Origin: Heterocephalus glaber
Lineage: Eukaryota; Chordata; Mammalia; Rodentia; Bathyergidae
Length of the DNA: 64,000 nt
NCBI RefSeq assembly: GCF_000247695.1
Contig: NW_004624732.1
Span: forward strand, 45,533,793 to 45,597,792
Reading direction: 5' to 3'
A program made the translations under genes and the position numbers. The notes under the pieces are model-generated. The model saw only the letters and a program-made list of their open reading frames with translations, was not told where the DNA came from and did no database searches. This document shows, piece after piece, positions 34,799 through 45,726 of this stretch. Position 1 is the stretch's first letter; every line of letters begins with the position of its first letter.

Positions 34799-36586
34799 TA
34801 ATTGGCTTAGCCAAAGAGGAGACTAGCTAAGGCCCTTTGAGCACATTTAGTTCTTGTTCCTGTTTTTCTCTCTTTCTGTTCCCTAGACCAGGAATTCAGG
34901 AGTAAGGGAACGCTCATGGATAATGGTTTTTTCTCAGCCAGTAAGAGGCCCATACACGTACCTTAAGTTTATCACCCCCTTTCTTCTCTTTTCCATTTTT
35001 AGTTACTCAATGCAAATACTGTGCCAGTAAAGAACAGCCAGAAAGCCTGTTATTACCTAGAGTATGCTTTTCGATGTCATATTCCTGTTCTTTAGGATAC
35101 TTTGCTCAGCTTTCTCACTGTTTTGGGAAAAATAGCTGTTAGTAACTTGGTAGCCTGCCTGAGTTGCCACCTACCCAAGTTTATTCATTTTTGTGCTCAA
35201 AGTTCCATCTGTGTTTTTATCCTAGATGGCCATTTCTCTCTCAAGGTACTTAGGGGCACCATCTTGTTACAGGACAGCCCACCATTTTGGGTCAGCCGTG
35301 TAAATTCTGCCATGTTTGATTGTAGGTGACCTCAAAGTCACTAGAAAAATCTCACTCTTGCAGATAGGAGGTAAACCTCTGACTACAAGAAATATGTGAG
35401 CTACCTCCCCGATTTTTTAAATTAGGCCAGATCCCTTGTTTCTTCTAAGAAAATGTAGGCAATTGAGTAACATATGCCTGATGCTCTGAGGGGAACAACA
35501 AAAGAGCCAGTAAAAGTTAACTGAAGTGGCTATAAGTCAAAGGTAGAACCATCCTTGTTCTTAGGAGTTTTAATTTTTTTTTCCTTAAAAAAGATTTCCA
35601 TGTCTATTGCCTTACACAAAGGACAAAAGTTTTTACTATAGGGACAAATGCAAGAGATACTAGTTCTCAAGTGTCTCCACCCCTAAAGTAGAGGCATCAA
35701 GTGACTCAGTAGGGTTCAGAGATGATCAGTGGGAAGAGACTCTATCTTGATCTCAAGGGATTTTTACCTACTTTCCCTAAGGAGTTAGTATGGTCAATTA
35801 CAGAGGTAAACAGTCCTCAGTAGGGATTATCTTCTATGAAAGATGCCAGCATCATCCTAGTTTAGAACAGAAATCTCTGTCTAGTGAATACTTCAGTCCC
35901 ACAAGGGATGCTTTGTGGGCTGAAAGCAAGTGTCCTCTCCTTCGGCAAGGTTACCATCTTGAGGAGCTGAGACCTAGTTGTCTCTCTAAGAGAATCTGCG
36001 AGGAGCAATGGGAAGCTGCATGGACCACACCACAAAGATTGTATGACTTCAACACTATGCCATATCCTTGATCAGTGTGAAAGGTTTGACACTGCCAATT
36101 TTAAAAAGAGAATAGCTTATATACTATTGCAATATGGTTTGGGTTCAGTAGGAAATAGGAAATGGTGAAAGAGGTGTACAGGATGGCAATTTAAACTATG
36201 AGACTATTTCAGTTAAACTGTTTCTGTTTAAAACAGAAGGTACAATTAAATCCCATATTTTCAGACTTTTTTAACCCTTTATCTGAAGAAAAACCCCAAA
36301 ACTATACTATTTAGAGTAATACCTGAGGAAGAGAGAAATACCTTTGATGATCCTGTCCTAGGGCCCCCACCTGTCTCTCATGGGGATATGGATCTCTCCC
36401 ATCTGTTTAATGAAGAAACTTTAGATGGGACCCCCAACACCTGTTACCCAATGGCTGGACATGGCCTTTTCTGTGATCAACAATCAGGATCTAGAACACG
36501 GTCAAAAGTTAAAGTCCAGAACCATAGCTTTAAAGCAGTTGGTAACATTTTAAAGTCACCTAAATCATATAAGGGAAAACTCACAG
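34799..36586 (+). pseudogene. retroviral leader and decayed gag region
   Basis: This region lies between the 5' LTR and the recognisable nucleocapsid remnant, where the leader, matrix and capsid should be. A TGG at 34803, four bases after the LTR, sits where a primer-binding site starts, but I cannot match it to a tRNA. Frames at 35790-36071 and 36388-36594 are probably gag fragments from position and codon-like composition ('DLSHLFNEETLDGT'), but I see no capsid major homology region. Stops and frame changes make it non-functional. Confidence 0.5.
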
Positions 36587-36736
36587 ATGATTGAGTGCAA
36601 TAAATCTGGACACCAGGCACATGACTACACCAAGTCACTTCCTGGGCCCTGCTCTGAATGTGAGGCAGCAAATGTGCCTGACTCATGCCACTTGATGGCT
36701 GACTGTCTCTGCTTCTGGAGAGGAGGTAGGACAAAT
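36587..36736 (+). pseudogene. gag nucleocapsid remnant with zinc knuckles
   Basis: The translation contains 'CNKSGHQAHDY' followed by 'GPCSECE' and 'CHLMADC', the layout of a two-knuckle retroviral nucleocapsid (family pattern C-x2-C-x4-H-x4-C). In knuckle 1 the first and last cysteines are gone (Met and Tyr stand at those places). Knuckle 2 keeps a C-x2-C and an H-x4-C half, but with a lengthened spacer. RNA packaging function is therefore lost. It is cut downstream by the chimeric insertion at 36752. Confidence 0.75.
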
Positions 36737-36797
36737 AAAATCCTTGTTTCACCACTAGGAAAGATAAAAGAGCCAGGAAAAAAAAAAAAACAAAACA

Positions 36798-36916
36798 GGC
36801 AGGTATGATGGTGCTCACCTGTAATCCTAGCACTCAAGAGGCCAAGGCAGGAGGATCACAGAGTTCAAGGCCAGCCTGGGCAACTTAGCCAGACTTTGTC
36901 TCAAAATCAAAAATAA
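36798..36916 (+). mobile_element. B1-type SINE (7SL-derived)
   Basis: Well preserved: GGCAGGTATGATGGTGCTCA, 'cctgtaatcctagcactcaa', 'gaggccaaggcaggaggatc', 'gttcaaggccagcctgggca', 'actttgtctcaaaatc'. It lacks the 29-base internal duplication of mouse/rat B1 and so looks like the older, shorter form found in other rodents. Confidence 0.9.
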
Positions 36917-37275
36917 CTATGTAAAGGTGCAAATTTCCAAAGATGAATGTCATTATATTGTATACCTAAAATGTACCAATGATTAGAATGAATAATCGAT
37001 AATGCAAAATAGGAAGAATAGGTCCAAAGGGGTAGGGGTAGTGGGAAGGGCAGTTGAAAGGAAAGAAGGGAAAGGAAAAATGATGAGAAATGGAAAAAAT
37101 GGAAGTAAAGTCTTTGTAAATAGGGAAGGGTGGAGGGGGTGAAGGGAGGGCTAGGAATGGGGAAAAAATAAGAACCAAGATGCATTATGTAAAGGTACAA
37201 TTCCCAATGAGAAATGTAATTGTGTTGTATACCTACAATGCACCAATAAAAGAATTTAATAAAATGGAAAAAAAA
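36917..37275 (+). mobile_element. L1 3' UTR with duplicated terminus
   Basis: The terminal L1 text 'tatgtaaaggtgcaaatttc ... tatacctaaaatgtaccaat' appears at 36918-36982 and again at 37187-37246, with the G-rich polypurine 3' UTR between. It ends in an A-rich tail. The 165-codon antisense frame here is a shadow of the polypurine tract. Confidence 0.85.
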
Positions 37276-37297
37276 AAGAAAGAAAATCCTTGTTTCA

Positions 37298-38013
37298 TGC
37301 TCTGAAGAGGCCCAAGGGAACCTGATATGCTCCTGTCCTTGGACATCACCATTTCTTGTGATGAACCCTGGGTAACCCTGGATGTCATAGGTGAACCAGT
37401 TCAATTACTTCATTCTGTTTTGACTTAGTTTTATGGAAAACCCTCTAGATCTTTAGCCATAGTTGGGGTTGAGTGGGGCCCCTCATCAGAGATTCTTTAC
37501 TTCTGCTCTTCATGTCACTTTTAAGGAACCGTGAGTTGCTAATTGCCCTGCATTGTCCTGCTCCTTTGCTAGGAAAAAAATATACTAGCAAAATTGGATG
37601 CAATTCTCAAATTTTGGCAAAGGCCAAAATGGAATTTACCTCTTGGGACTATGCCAGGTCACCTGGACCTAGTTAACTAACAGGTGGCTCCTACTGCATG
37701 GTGTGATGGAATACCTGATTTAAGCCAGACTTTAACTTCCACAAGAAGCATGGAAATATGACCTGCTCCTCATATTTGGGTTCTGTATTCTCAACATAAT
37801 AGTAAACTGACTATTTTCTCCTTGTCCTCTTACAGTTTTGTTTATCTTCAACCAAGCCGGTGAGCCACAACACTGCAAGGTAGTTGGAGAGAACATAACC
37901 CTAGTAGGTAAGATCTAGAGCCCCCTTCTAATCTGAGGAAGCTATAGAAGACAGAGCTGCACTACTCATCACCCTATAAAGAATTATGGGGACATGTGTC
38001 ACTCAGGGAGAAA
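37298..38013 (+). pseudogene. retroviral protease remnant; pol/env deleted
   Basis: The frame from 37342 reads 'CDEPWVTLDVIGEPVQLL' then 'HSVLT' and a stop at 37426-37428. This is the N-terminal strand of a class I (gammaretrovirus-like) protease. The catalytic Asp-Thr/Ser-Gly motif expected between those two pieces is absent. A second piece in another frame (37554-37574, 'CPAPLLG', then 'KYTSKIG') matches the family's protease C-terminal region. After it come only about 400 bases before the 3' LTR. No reverse transcriptase, integrase or envelope motif is visible, so the virus is an internally deleted relic. A purine run (AGGGAGAAA) just before 38014 is in the polypurine-tract position. Confidence 0.7.
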
Positions 38014-38451
38014 TGAGACAGAAAATTAGGGTGTGGCAAACCTGGAGGGGAAAACAGGTATGATCTCTTATTTACAAAATTCTAGGACACATGAACAAAA
38101 CAGTTCTCAAAGCCCTGCATGTGAACTTCTTGTGAAAACATGAACAGGTTTTCGATATTATGGCCTAGATACAACATCAGTCTGAGGAGTGGCTGATACA
38201 AAAAGAACAGTCCATATTGACTTTTTGCAACTGTGTTTTCTCCTGCAGGATGGCCTACCCTCACACTTGAGGGAGTACTCTGTTCCTACTTTTATTTGAC
38301 CCAAACTTGTCTACAGAGCCTGTTTCTTTTCTTATCTTTAATAAAACTTTTATACCATTTGCAGTTGTCTTGACCAATTCTTTGCTGAGAACAGAAAGAA
38401 CCTAGAAACTACCTCCAGAAGGAGACTCCAGCACCTTAAAATCTAGTAACA
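38014..38451 (+). mobile_element. 3' LTR of endogenous retrovirus
   Basis: Begins TGAGACAGAAAATTAGGGTG directly after a purine tract and ends near CTAGTAACA. A poly(A) signal AATAAA lies at 38340-38345. It aligns with the 5' LTR. No convincing target-site duplication is seen outside the LTR pair. Confidence 0.85.
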
Positions 38452-39789
38452 TACTTAGATATACAGTTTAATCTCTTACAAATTACTTTGATATCATGAT
38501 GTAAATATAATTTGTGAAGAAATAAGGCAATGTTAAAGGCATATTATGCAAAAAAGGCAGGCTTCAAGGAATGGAAAATAGATGAGGTGTTCAAAGAATC
38601 ATGAAAAAATAAAGAAATATGGTAGGGCATCACTCAATGATAAATTCATTTTGCTGAAATGATTACAGTACATTTGGGAAAAGGTGTATTCTCTATATAA
38701 TATTAAAATTATAATCATATGATCAAGACATCTGGAAAATAACAGTGAAAATTAAACTGAACTTCATCTGGGTACTGCAATTTTTACATGGCTCTGTCAA
38801 ATGTCAGGCTTCCCTCTCCCTCACCAATTTCAAAAATGTTTCACCATGATTTCAAACAGTGAATCATCCCATTCTGTGCCAACCATCTGTTTTGTCTGCC
38901 CCCTCATCGACTCAAATTAGATGAGAGAGGGCAGGGCAGGTTCTCAAGAGCAGCCATTAACACTGGAGGAAGGAAGGTTCTGGCAGCAGACTTTCCATTG
39001 GAAATTATGCACCATTATAACTGGCAAGAAGAAACTTACAGACAGAACACTAGGAAGTAAAATAAAACTATGAACATGAGTGAAAAGAATGTAAAAATAT
39101 TATGTTTGGATAATCAATATAAAAATAACCTCCAAAACAAATTTCAGACATTGTCAGATTTAAAAATGGTAAAATGGGTAAAAACTACCTGAAAAAAATG
39201 ATGAGGAACACTGTAATCTATTTATGATTGAAAATCATGTGTTTATTAAAAAATTATCATGTTTCATTTTAAATGTTTTATTGATTTATATTCACATTTG
39301 TGAAAAGAGATGTGATAAAAGAATTCATTATCAATTTATTTTGTATTAGAGCATGTTTGAAGAAAAAGAGACAAACAAATGGAAATTTCAACATGGAGTC
39401 ATGCAGGTGCTTTAAGAAAATTTCTTTTATACCCCAAGAAAGGTCAAAAGATTGATAGCAATTAATTCACACTTTGCCAATACAATAATATGCTTTATTG
39501 TTTGAAGAAATGAGTATTCTTAAATTCCCATAAAGAATATGAAACAATTAAAAATAATGTGTTCTCTTTGTTGTTTGTATTAACTATTATTAATTTGGCT
39601 GATTTATTGAAGATTTGTCAAATGTAGATTAATAGTAGACAATTTTTAACAATGTGTTTTCCAAATAATACACACATTTGAAATATAAAATCTTCACTGA
39701 ACTTTGTTGCACTTATGACTATACTGTTAAAGAGTACTGAAGACTTTATAATCAATATATTATGTCACGTAGTAGTCCCCTTAGCAGCA
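38452..39789. other. unassigned AT-rich DNA
   Basis: No gene. Bases 38780-39010 are more mixed in composition (cccaccctct-poor but with 'tgtctgccccctcatcgact') and unassigned. Confidence 0.4.
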
Positions 39790-40560
39790 AATCCTGAATC
39801 TAACTGGTTCTTACCATTGCCACTATCTTTCCAGCCCTCATGCCCTATTTTGAACTTGTGAAATGATTTCTCAACCACTGTTCTTTGCTTCTTTCTTTGT
39901 TCTTCCTATGATATTCTTTACACAGATGTTAGAATTATCTTATGAACCCATAAATCAAATCATGTCTCTCAACTGGTCACAGCCCTTCAATAACTTACTC
40001 TTAAACTTACAATAAAATTCAAACTCCATCCTATGGCCTATGAGGTGCTCATGAACTTTGGCCTGCACACCTCTTCAGAGTCCTTTATTCTATTGCTTCT
40101 GATCCATCTCTTTGATCTGATCATACTGACCTTCTTGCATTTCCTACCTTAAGACCTTTGCAATATTCTTTTTATCTGCCTAGAAACCTTTTCTGTCAGA
40201 CCTTCTCATAACTAGCTCTCTTACTTTTGTCAGTTACTCCCCAGAGGTCCACCTCCTTAATAAAAAACTTTTTCTTGCATGTTTTATCAAAAGCAGGCCA
40301 CATTTTCCCCACGAATTTCTTTTAAAAATTTACCAATAGTGGAAATTATATTATATACTCATTTTGCTGGTTTAATTTTCCCTTGACACATTGTAAGTTT
40401 TTTAAGGACAGGGACATTTGCCCTCATGTTTATTTATTAATACATCCCTAGATCTATAATAGTTCCTGACACAGAGTAATTACACAATAATGATTTGTGG
40501 AATAAATAAATGAACAAGTGAATCAATGAATGGATATTGGTCTAAATTTTCAAGTTCATT
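39790..40560 (+). repeat. L2 LINE 3' portion
   Basis: The full phrase order of the L2 3' region is present: 'ttcaaactccatcctatggc', 'acctcttcagagtcctttat', 'taagacctttgcaatattct', 'gcctagaaaccttttctgtc', 'ccccagaggtccacctcctt', 'gttttttaaggacagggaca', 'acacagagtaattacacaat', ending in a TGAA-rich tail. Confidence 0.85.
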
Positions 40561-40689
40561 TCCCCAACACAAATCTTCAACATTTCATACTAAATTACTC
40601 ATGATCTATTACTCTCTCACTAGCATTTTTAAACTTTTAATATTTTTTGCTTATGATACCCATTTTGGCTATTTCTTCTGATGACCTAA

Positions 40690-40865
40690 GGTTAAAAGTA
40701 TACATTTATTCAGCAAATTACATTTGTAAAGTCTGAGCACTCTTTTAAATGCCCTAGTAAGATGCCCTAGTAAGAAAAAGGAGAGGAATCACAATGTGAC
40801 TGTTTTTTTTTTAAACAAAATATCTGCATTTAAAAAGCTTATAATCTAAGAGAGAGCTTTGTGCT
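40690..40865 (-). repeat. L2 fragment, antisense
   Basis: 'atttattcagcaaattacat', 'gagcactcttttaaatgccc' and 'aagcttataatctaagagag' mirror the reverse L2 3' end. It contains a tandem 13-base duplication of ATGCCCTAGTAAG at 40749-40775. Confidence 0.6.
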
Positions 40866-40893
40866 ACGTTCTATACTTACAGATATATGGATA

Positions 40894-41222
40894 TGTGGTA
40901 GTTAACTGTGTCAACTTGCTTGGCTTGGGAGCCACCTAGGGGATTAGTAAAGTACCTTGCTGGGTGTGTCTGAATGGAAATGGCCTTTGGGGTCTACAGC
41001 TTGTCCTTTGCCCCTTCCTTCCTGTCTGACACAGTTTCCCTCTTTTGCCTCCCATGGTCTAAGCATCTTTGTTCTCTCTCTCTCATGTCCTTCCACCATG
41101 ATATTCCTGCCTTGCCAACTATGGACTGAATCTCCTGAAATCATGCGCCAAATGAAACTTCTAATCATGTAAATCGTGAGTGTAGTATATTTTGTCCAGC
41201 AACTGGAAAGCTGATTAATACA
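40894..41222 (+). mobile_element. 5' LTR of full-length MaLR element
   Basis: Begins TGTGGTAGTTAACTGTGTCA and ends GCTGATTAATACA (TG...CA). It is directly followed by GAGAATTGGCACCAGA, the position and look of a MaLR/ERVL primer-binding site. It shares 'ttggcttgggagcca' and 'attagtaaag' with the partner LTR at 42727. Confidence 0.85.
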
Positions 41223-42726
41223 GAGAATTGGCACCAGACAATCAGGGTCATTGCTGTGACTATACCTGACCGAAAGTCTAAAAGCTTTTGGAACTGGTTT
41301 CAAAGAAGAGTTTGGAAAAGTTTGGAAAATTGGGCTGAGGAAAGCCTAGAAAGTTGCAAGCAGAGCTTGGTGTGTGGTTCAGTTTGTAGATCAGGAGACC
41401 AAATTGGAACACTGACAGTAAATGCCAGGCTTAGGAGGTTTCAGTTATGAATGAGGAATCTATTGAAGTGCAGATCAGAGGTCATGCATGTACTCTGGCA
41501 AAAAAAAAAAAAAAAAAAAAAAAGCATATTTTGCCCTTGTCCTGACAGTTTGGGGAGACTGAAATTATGAGCACTGGACTGATCAGGTAGAAGAAATTTC
41601 AAGGCAACATAATATTCAGAATGTAATATGGATTCTGCAGGCTGCTTTTATCTAGATTTGTAGAAAAAAATCAATGAAGGGGCAAAAAACACAGCAGAAA
41701 AGTTTGAAAAACTTAAGATTTTGCATAAAAGCAATCATCTGTGAAGCTGGAGGCAAAGGAGGTATGGTTGCTGAAGAGATTAACCCACTTAAAAAATAAG
41801 TGTTTTATACAGGACCAGGAGAAAGATACCTTGAAAAGATCTTAGAAATCACTTATGGCAGGCTCAAGTGTCAAAAAGTGCCATCTTTTCATTTTCAAAG
41901 AGAATCCCTAAGATATCTGCTTGACCAAGGAAATGTCTAAGGAGATAGTTACCTAAGATTAATTTCACTGTAATCAGACATCCAAGCATCCAGAAGGCCC
42001 TGTGGCCATGGTTTAAGGGGGCCTGGCTATTTCTTCTGCTGATGACTGATCCTGGCATCATCAACATGATGTTGATTTTAACAGCACCCTAAAAGCAAGA
42101 GTTGTGAAATCAGAGAATCTTCCACTCACATTTTAAAGGAAGGCCAAGGAGCTCAGATGAGATGACCCTGAAAGGTGAATGCATGAACAGTATGAGCAAA
42201 ACGAATGGTACAGTGGAGACCCAGGGGTGTTGGAGATGCCAGGAATGTAGAATTTCTGGTAAGAAAATTTGAAGGTCACGTGAGAGACCATGTATGCTGC
42301 AAACAATAGGGTCAAAGGGAGAGATCATCCAAATAGTCCTCTGAAACTCACATCTCAACAAAGTATACCTTAGGTGCTATATAGAAGAGCTAAAAATTTA
42401 ATGTCTGAGCTGCAGAATTTCTGACTTGATTTGATCCAGTTCTTTTCTATCTGCTTATTGCTCCCTTTTGTAATGGAAATGTTTATACTGTGCCATTAAA
42501 CTGTGGAATTATGCAACTTCTTTTTTTACACTGATTCAGAGCTAATCATTTATTTTAATCTTAGAAGAGACTTTAGAGACTTTAGGTGAAGCAATTACTG
42601 CATGTGTAGTTGTATTAAGATAGTTGTTTCATGTAAGGCAGAATTAATAATTTGCTGTGCTATTTGAAGATTAAGTATGACTTAATGAGATGTGTTTCAG
42701 TGTGGAGTTGAAAAGGAGTAGAATAT
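41223..42726 (+). mobile_element. MaLR internal region
   Basis: Matches the THE1/MST internal sequence in order: 'gagaattggcaccagacaat', 'cagggtcattgctgtgacta', 'ggaactggtttcaaagaaga', 'aggaatctattgaagtgcag', 'catattttgcccttgtcctg'. A 24-base A run (41500-41523) has grown at a place where the family has a short 'agcaaagag' stretch. A purine run GAAAAGGAGTAGAA just before 42727 is in the polypurine-tract position. No gag or pol frame survives, as is normal for this nonautonomous family. Confidence 0.8.
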
Positions 42727-42986
42727 TGTGATTACATTTGATTGTGTCAACCTGATTGGCTTGGGAGCCAGCCAGAGCATTAGTAAAGAACACTTCTGGG
42801 TGAGTCTGGGTGGGTCTTGGGTCTACATCTGGTTCCTTGTGCCTTCCTCTCTGGCACTTTTCCCTACCATGCCATACTTCCATAATTTGGCTGAGCATGA
42901 AATGAATTGAAACTGTGAGCCAAATTAACTTCTGTATTTAAGTTATCATCAGATATTGCATCTAGTATTGGAAAAACTGAATAATA
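42727..42986 (+). mobile_element. 3' LTR of full-length MaLR element
   Basis: Begins TGTGATTACATTTGATTGTG and ends near GAAAAACTGAATAATA. It is about 70 bases shorter than its 5' partner and aligned with it throughout. Substantial divergence shows an old insertion. Confidence 0.8.
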
Positions 42987-43029
42987 TAACCTACTTCTAA
43001 AGAAAATATGTGACCTTAGTGAAGTATTA

Positions 43030-45240
43030 TATTCAATAGGTATGGAAGGACTATCTCAACCTGATAAAAGCCATTTTTGACAAATCTACTTCCAACATCA
43101 CATTAAATAGGAAAAACTGGAAGCTTTCCCTCTAAACTCAGGAACAATACAAGGATGTCCACTCCACCATGTGTGCTCATCATAATACTTGAAACATTAA
43201 TAAGAGCAATTAGATAAGAAAAAGTAAATAAAAGGAGTATTTATAGGAAAAGAAGTCAAATTATCATTATTTGTAGGTAACATAGAAGAACTCCCAAAAC
43301 CCACCAAGAGACCCTTAGAATTACTTACCAAATTCAGTAATGTAGCAGGATACAGAGGAATACAAATTTCAATAGCATTCCTATGTACTAATAGTGGACC
43401 TACTGAGAAACAAGTATAGGGAAAACACTCACAATAGCACTAAGAAATATTAAATCCTTAGAAATTAACCTAAAGAACTGAAAGACCTCTATAATGAAAA
43501 TTTAGCATGTACTCTAAAAAACAGAAATTGAAGCAGACATAAGAAAATGAAAAGATACCCCTGTTCATTGATAGAAAGAACTAATACAGGTAAATTTTCC
43601 ATACTTCCAAAATTGATACACATATGTAACACAATCCCAACCAAAATATGAGCACCAATATTCACTTAACTGGAGAAAACAACCCTAACATTCATACAGA
43701 ACCAGAAGACAGCAGAATAACAAAACTTCCAGTGTAAAAAGAGCAAAGTACAAGGCATCATAATCCCAGACCTGAAATTATATTACAAAGCTATTGTGAT
43801 AAAAACAGCATGATACTGACACGAAAAATAGACAGTCAGATCAATGACACTGAATAGAGGATTCAAAAAAAGCCCTAAACACATTCACATATTTAATCTT
43901 TGACAAAGGAGCCAAAAATATACACTGGAGGAAAGATGGCATCTTTAGTAAATGGAGTTGGGAAAACTGGCTATACACATACAGAATATTGAATCTGAAT
44001 CCATATCTGTCATAATATACTAAACTAAAATCAAACTGGATCAAAGATCCAAATGGTAAAACATAAACAACCTGCTATAAGATAAAATAGGTAAAATTCT
44101 TGAAGGCACAGGCATAAGGAAGGAATTTCTGAACAGAGCCCCATTTACACAGAAAATAGTACCGAGAATCAACAAATCAGATCATATGAAATTAAAATGT
44201 CTCTGCACAGCAAAAGAAACAACCAACAAAATGAAAAGATCACCTAGAGAATGGGGAAAATATTTTGCAAATATTCCTTGGACAAAGGACTAAAATCTAG
44301 AATATGCAATGACCTAAAAAAAAATGGGTAAGTGAAATGAATAGACACTTCACAGAAAAAGAAGTACAAATGGCCTATAATACATGAAAAAATGCTCAAC
44401 ATCACTCACCATTATAGAAATGCAAATTAAAACAATATTGAGGTTCCATCTGATTCCAGAAAAAAATGGCCATCATCAAGAAATCAAATAATAACAAATG
44501 TTATGAAGACTAAGAAAAAGGAACTCTTCTACATTGATGGTGGGAATATAAACTAGTACAACAACTATGGAAAGCAGTGTGGAGATTCCTCAAAAAATTG
44601 AAACTAGAAATTCCATTTAACCCAGCTATTCCTCATTCTTAGTATTTTCCTGAAAGAGTTGAAGACATCATGTTACAGTGACACATACATACCCATGTTC
44701 ATAGCAGCACACTTCATAGTAGCTAAAACTTGGAAGCAACCTATTTGTCCATCCTAAGATTAATGAAGCAGAAAATGTGGTATTTACACACAAAAAAGTA
44801 CTACTCTGTCAAAAAGAAAGATAAACTTGAGTCATTTGTGGGAAAGTGGATGCACCTTGTGTCCATTATGTAAAGTGAAATAAACCAGACATCAACCTTA
44901 AATATCATATGGTTTCTCTTATATGAGAAACCCAAAATATAAACAAACAGCAAAATAAAGGATAGTAGAAAGTAGTATTTATTAAATAGGGAGGAGATCA
45001 AGGAATAGAGGGAGGGAGAAGAGAGTTAAGGTAAAGGCAATCAAAGAATTAGGATGTGTTACGTACTCATACTAACTTCACACAAGGAATGTTAACAGTA
45101 TGTACTACTAACATGTAAAAAAGAATAAAGCAAGAGAACCAAGAGATGGTTGAAAGGGTAGTGAGGGAAGGGAAAGGGGATGAAAGAAAGAATTAAGTTA
45201 TATTATATACATGTACAAACTCCCCCCAAAGAAAGTAAGC
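43030..45240 (+). mobile_element. L1 LINE, 5'-truncated, dead ORF2 plus 3' UTR
   Basis: Sense L1 from the reverse transcriptase domain to the 3' end. 'acctgataaaagccattttt' and 'acaaggatgtccactccac' (the 'QGCPL' region) lie at 43060-43170. At the catalytic site the codons read as Phe-Val-Gly-Asn rather than Phe-Ala-Asp-Asp (43276-43287), so polymerase activity is lost. Downstream come 'ggtaccgagaatcaacaaat'-like thumb text, 'gatggtgggaatataaacta', 'ttcatagcagcacacttcat' and the C-terminal end, then a purine-rich 3' UTR (gagatcaaggaatagaggga). Many stops and frameshifts. The 3' UTR differs from that of the 53.7 kb copy, so it is an older subfamily. Confidence 0.88.
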
Positions 45241-45631
45241 ATTATGTAGTAAAACGTACTAAAAATGTGAGCATCCAGGACATTTTCCATAGCATTTGAT
45301 TTGGACTTTGAAGAACTCTTTAGTCTATGGTGATGGGAAAGAGGAGAAATGTATTTGCAAGAGGAAATATTATAAGCAGGGTATGTTATTAGTAAATGTG
45401 AAGCAGTTTGCTGTGAATAAGGCAGGGATTTCTAAAAACCAATTATGGGAATGAAGCTACAGTGATAGTTGAGAGCTAAATTTTAAAGATGTATTAAACT
45501 ATGTATTCTTCAATTTTGTTTCAATGACTTTTAAAGAGAAAAATATCAATACATTGCATAGAGATTTTAATCTTTCATCACCAAATATAAATTAGAATCA
45601 AATAAATCTAGAATAAAAGGACAATTTTTTA
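45241..45631. other. unassigned AT-rich DNA
   Basis: No recognisable gene or repeat. Confidence 0.45.
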
Positions 45632-45726
45632 GTGAAAACTCTTTTAATCTGTTATTGTATAATAATGACCTGTGTGGTGAAATTCTTTTAATCTGTTATT
45701 GTGTAATAATGACCTGTGTGGTGAAA
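45632..45726 (+). repeat. tandem duplication, 2.1 copies of 44-45 bases
   Basis: Unit 1 (45632-45676) and unit 2 (45677-45720) both run GTGAAA..TCTTTTAATC ... AATAATGACCTGTGTG and differ at about three positions. A partial third unit (GTGAAA) follows. Confidence 0.95.

Larger units (their letters stand above)
36752..37282 (+). mobile_element. chimeric B1/L1 retro-insertion with 15-base TSD
   Basis: AAAATCCTTGTTTCA occurs at 36737-36751 and again at 37283-37297, flanking a 531-base block. Inside, in order: 26 bases of unknown origin (36752-36777), an A-rich run, a B1 SINE, a short copy of the L1 3' terminus, a longer L1 3' UTR piece, and an A-rich tail. A single pair of duplications around the whole block argues for one integration event. 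Confidence 0.75.

Noticed and set aside
36907..37404. 165-codon minus-strand frame, the longest apart from those over the gap
   Set aside because: It is the antisense of the L1 polypurine 3' UTR (Pro/Phe/Ser/Leu-rich) and spans an insertion boundary.
40944..41303. 119-codon minus-strand frame
   Set aside because: Antisense of a MaLR 5' LTR and the start of its internal region.
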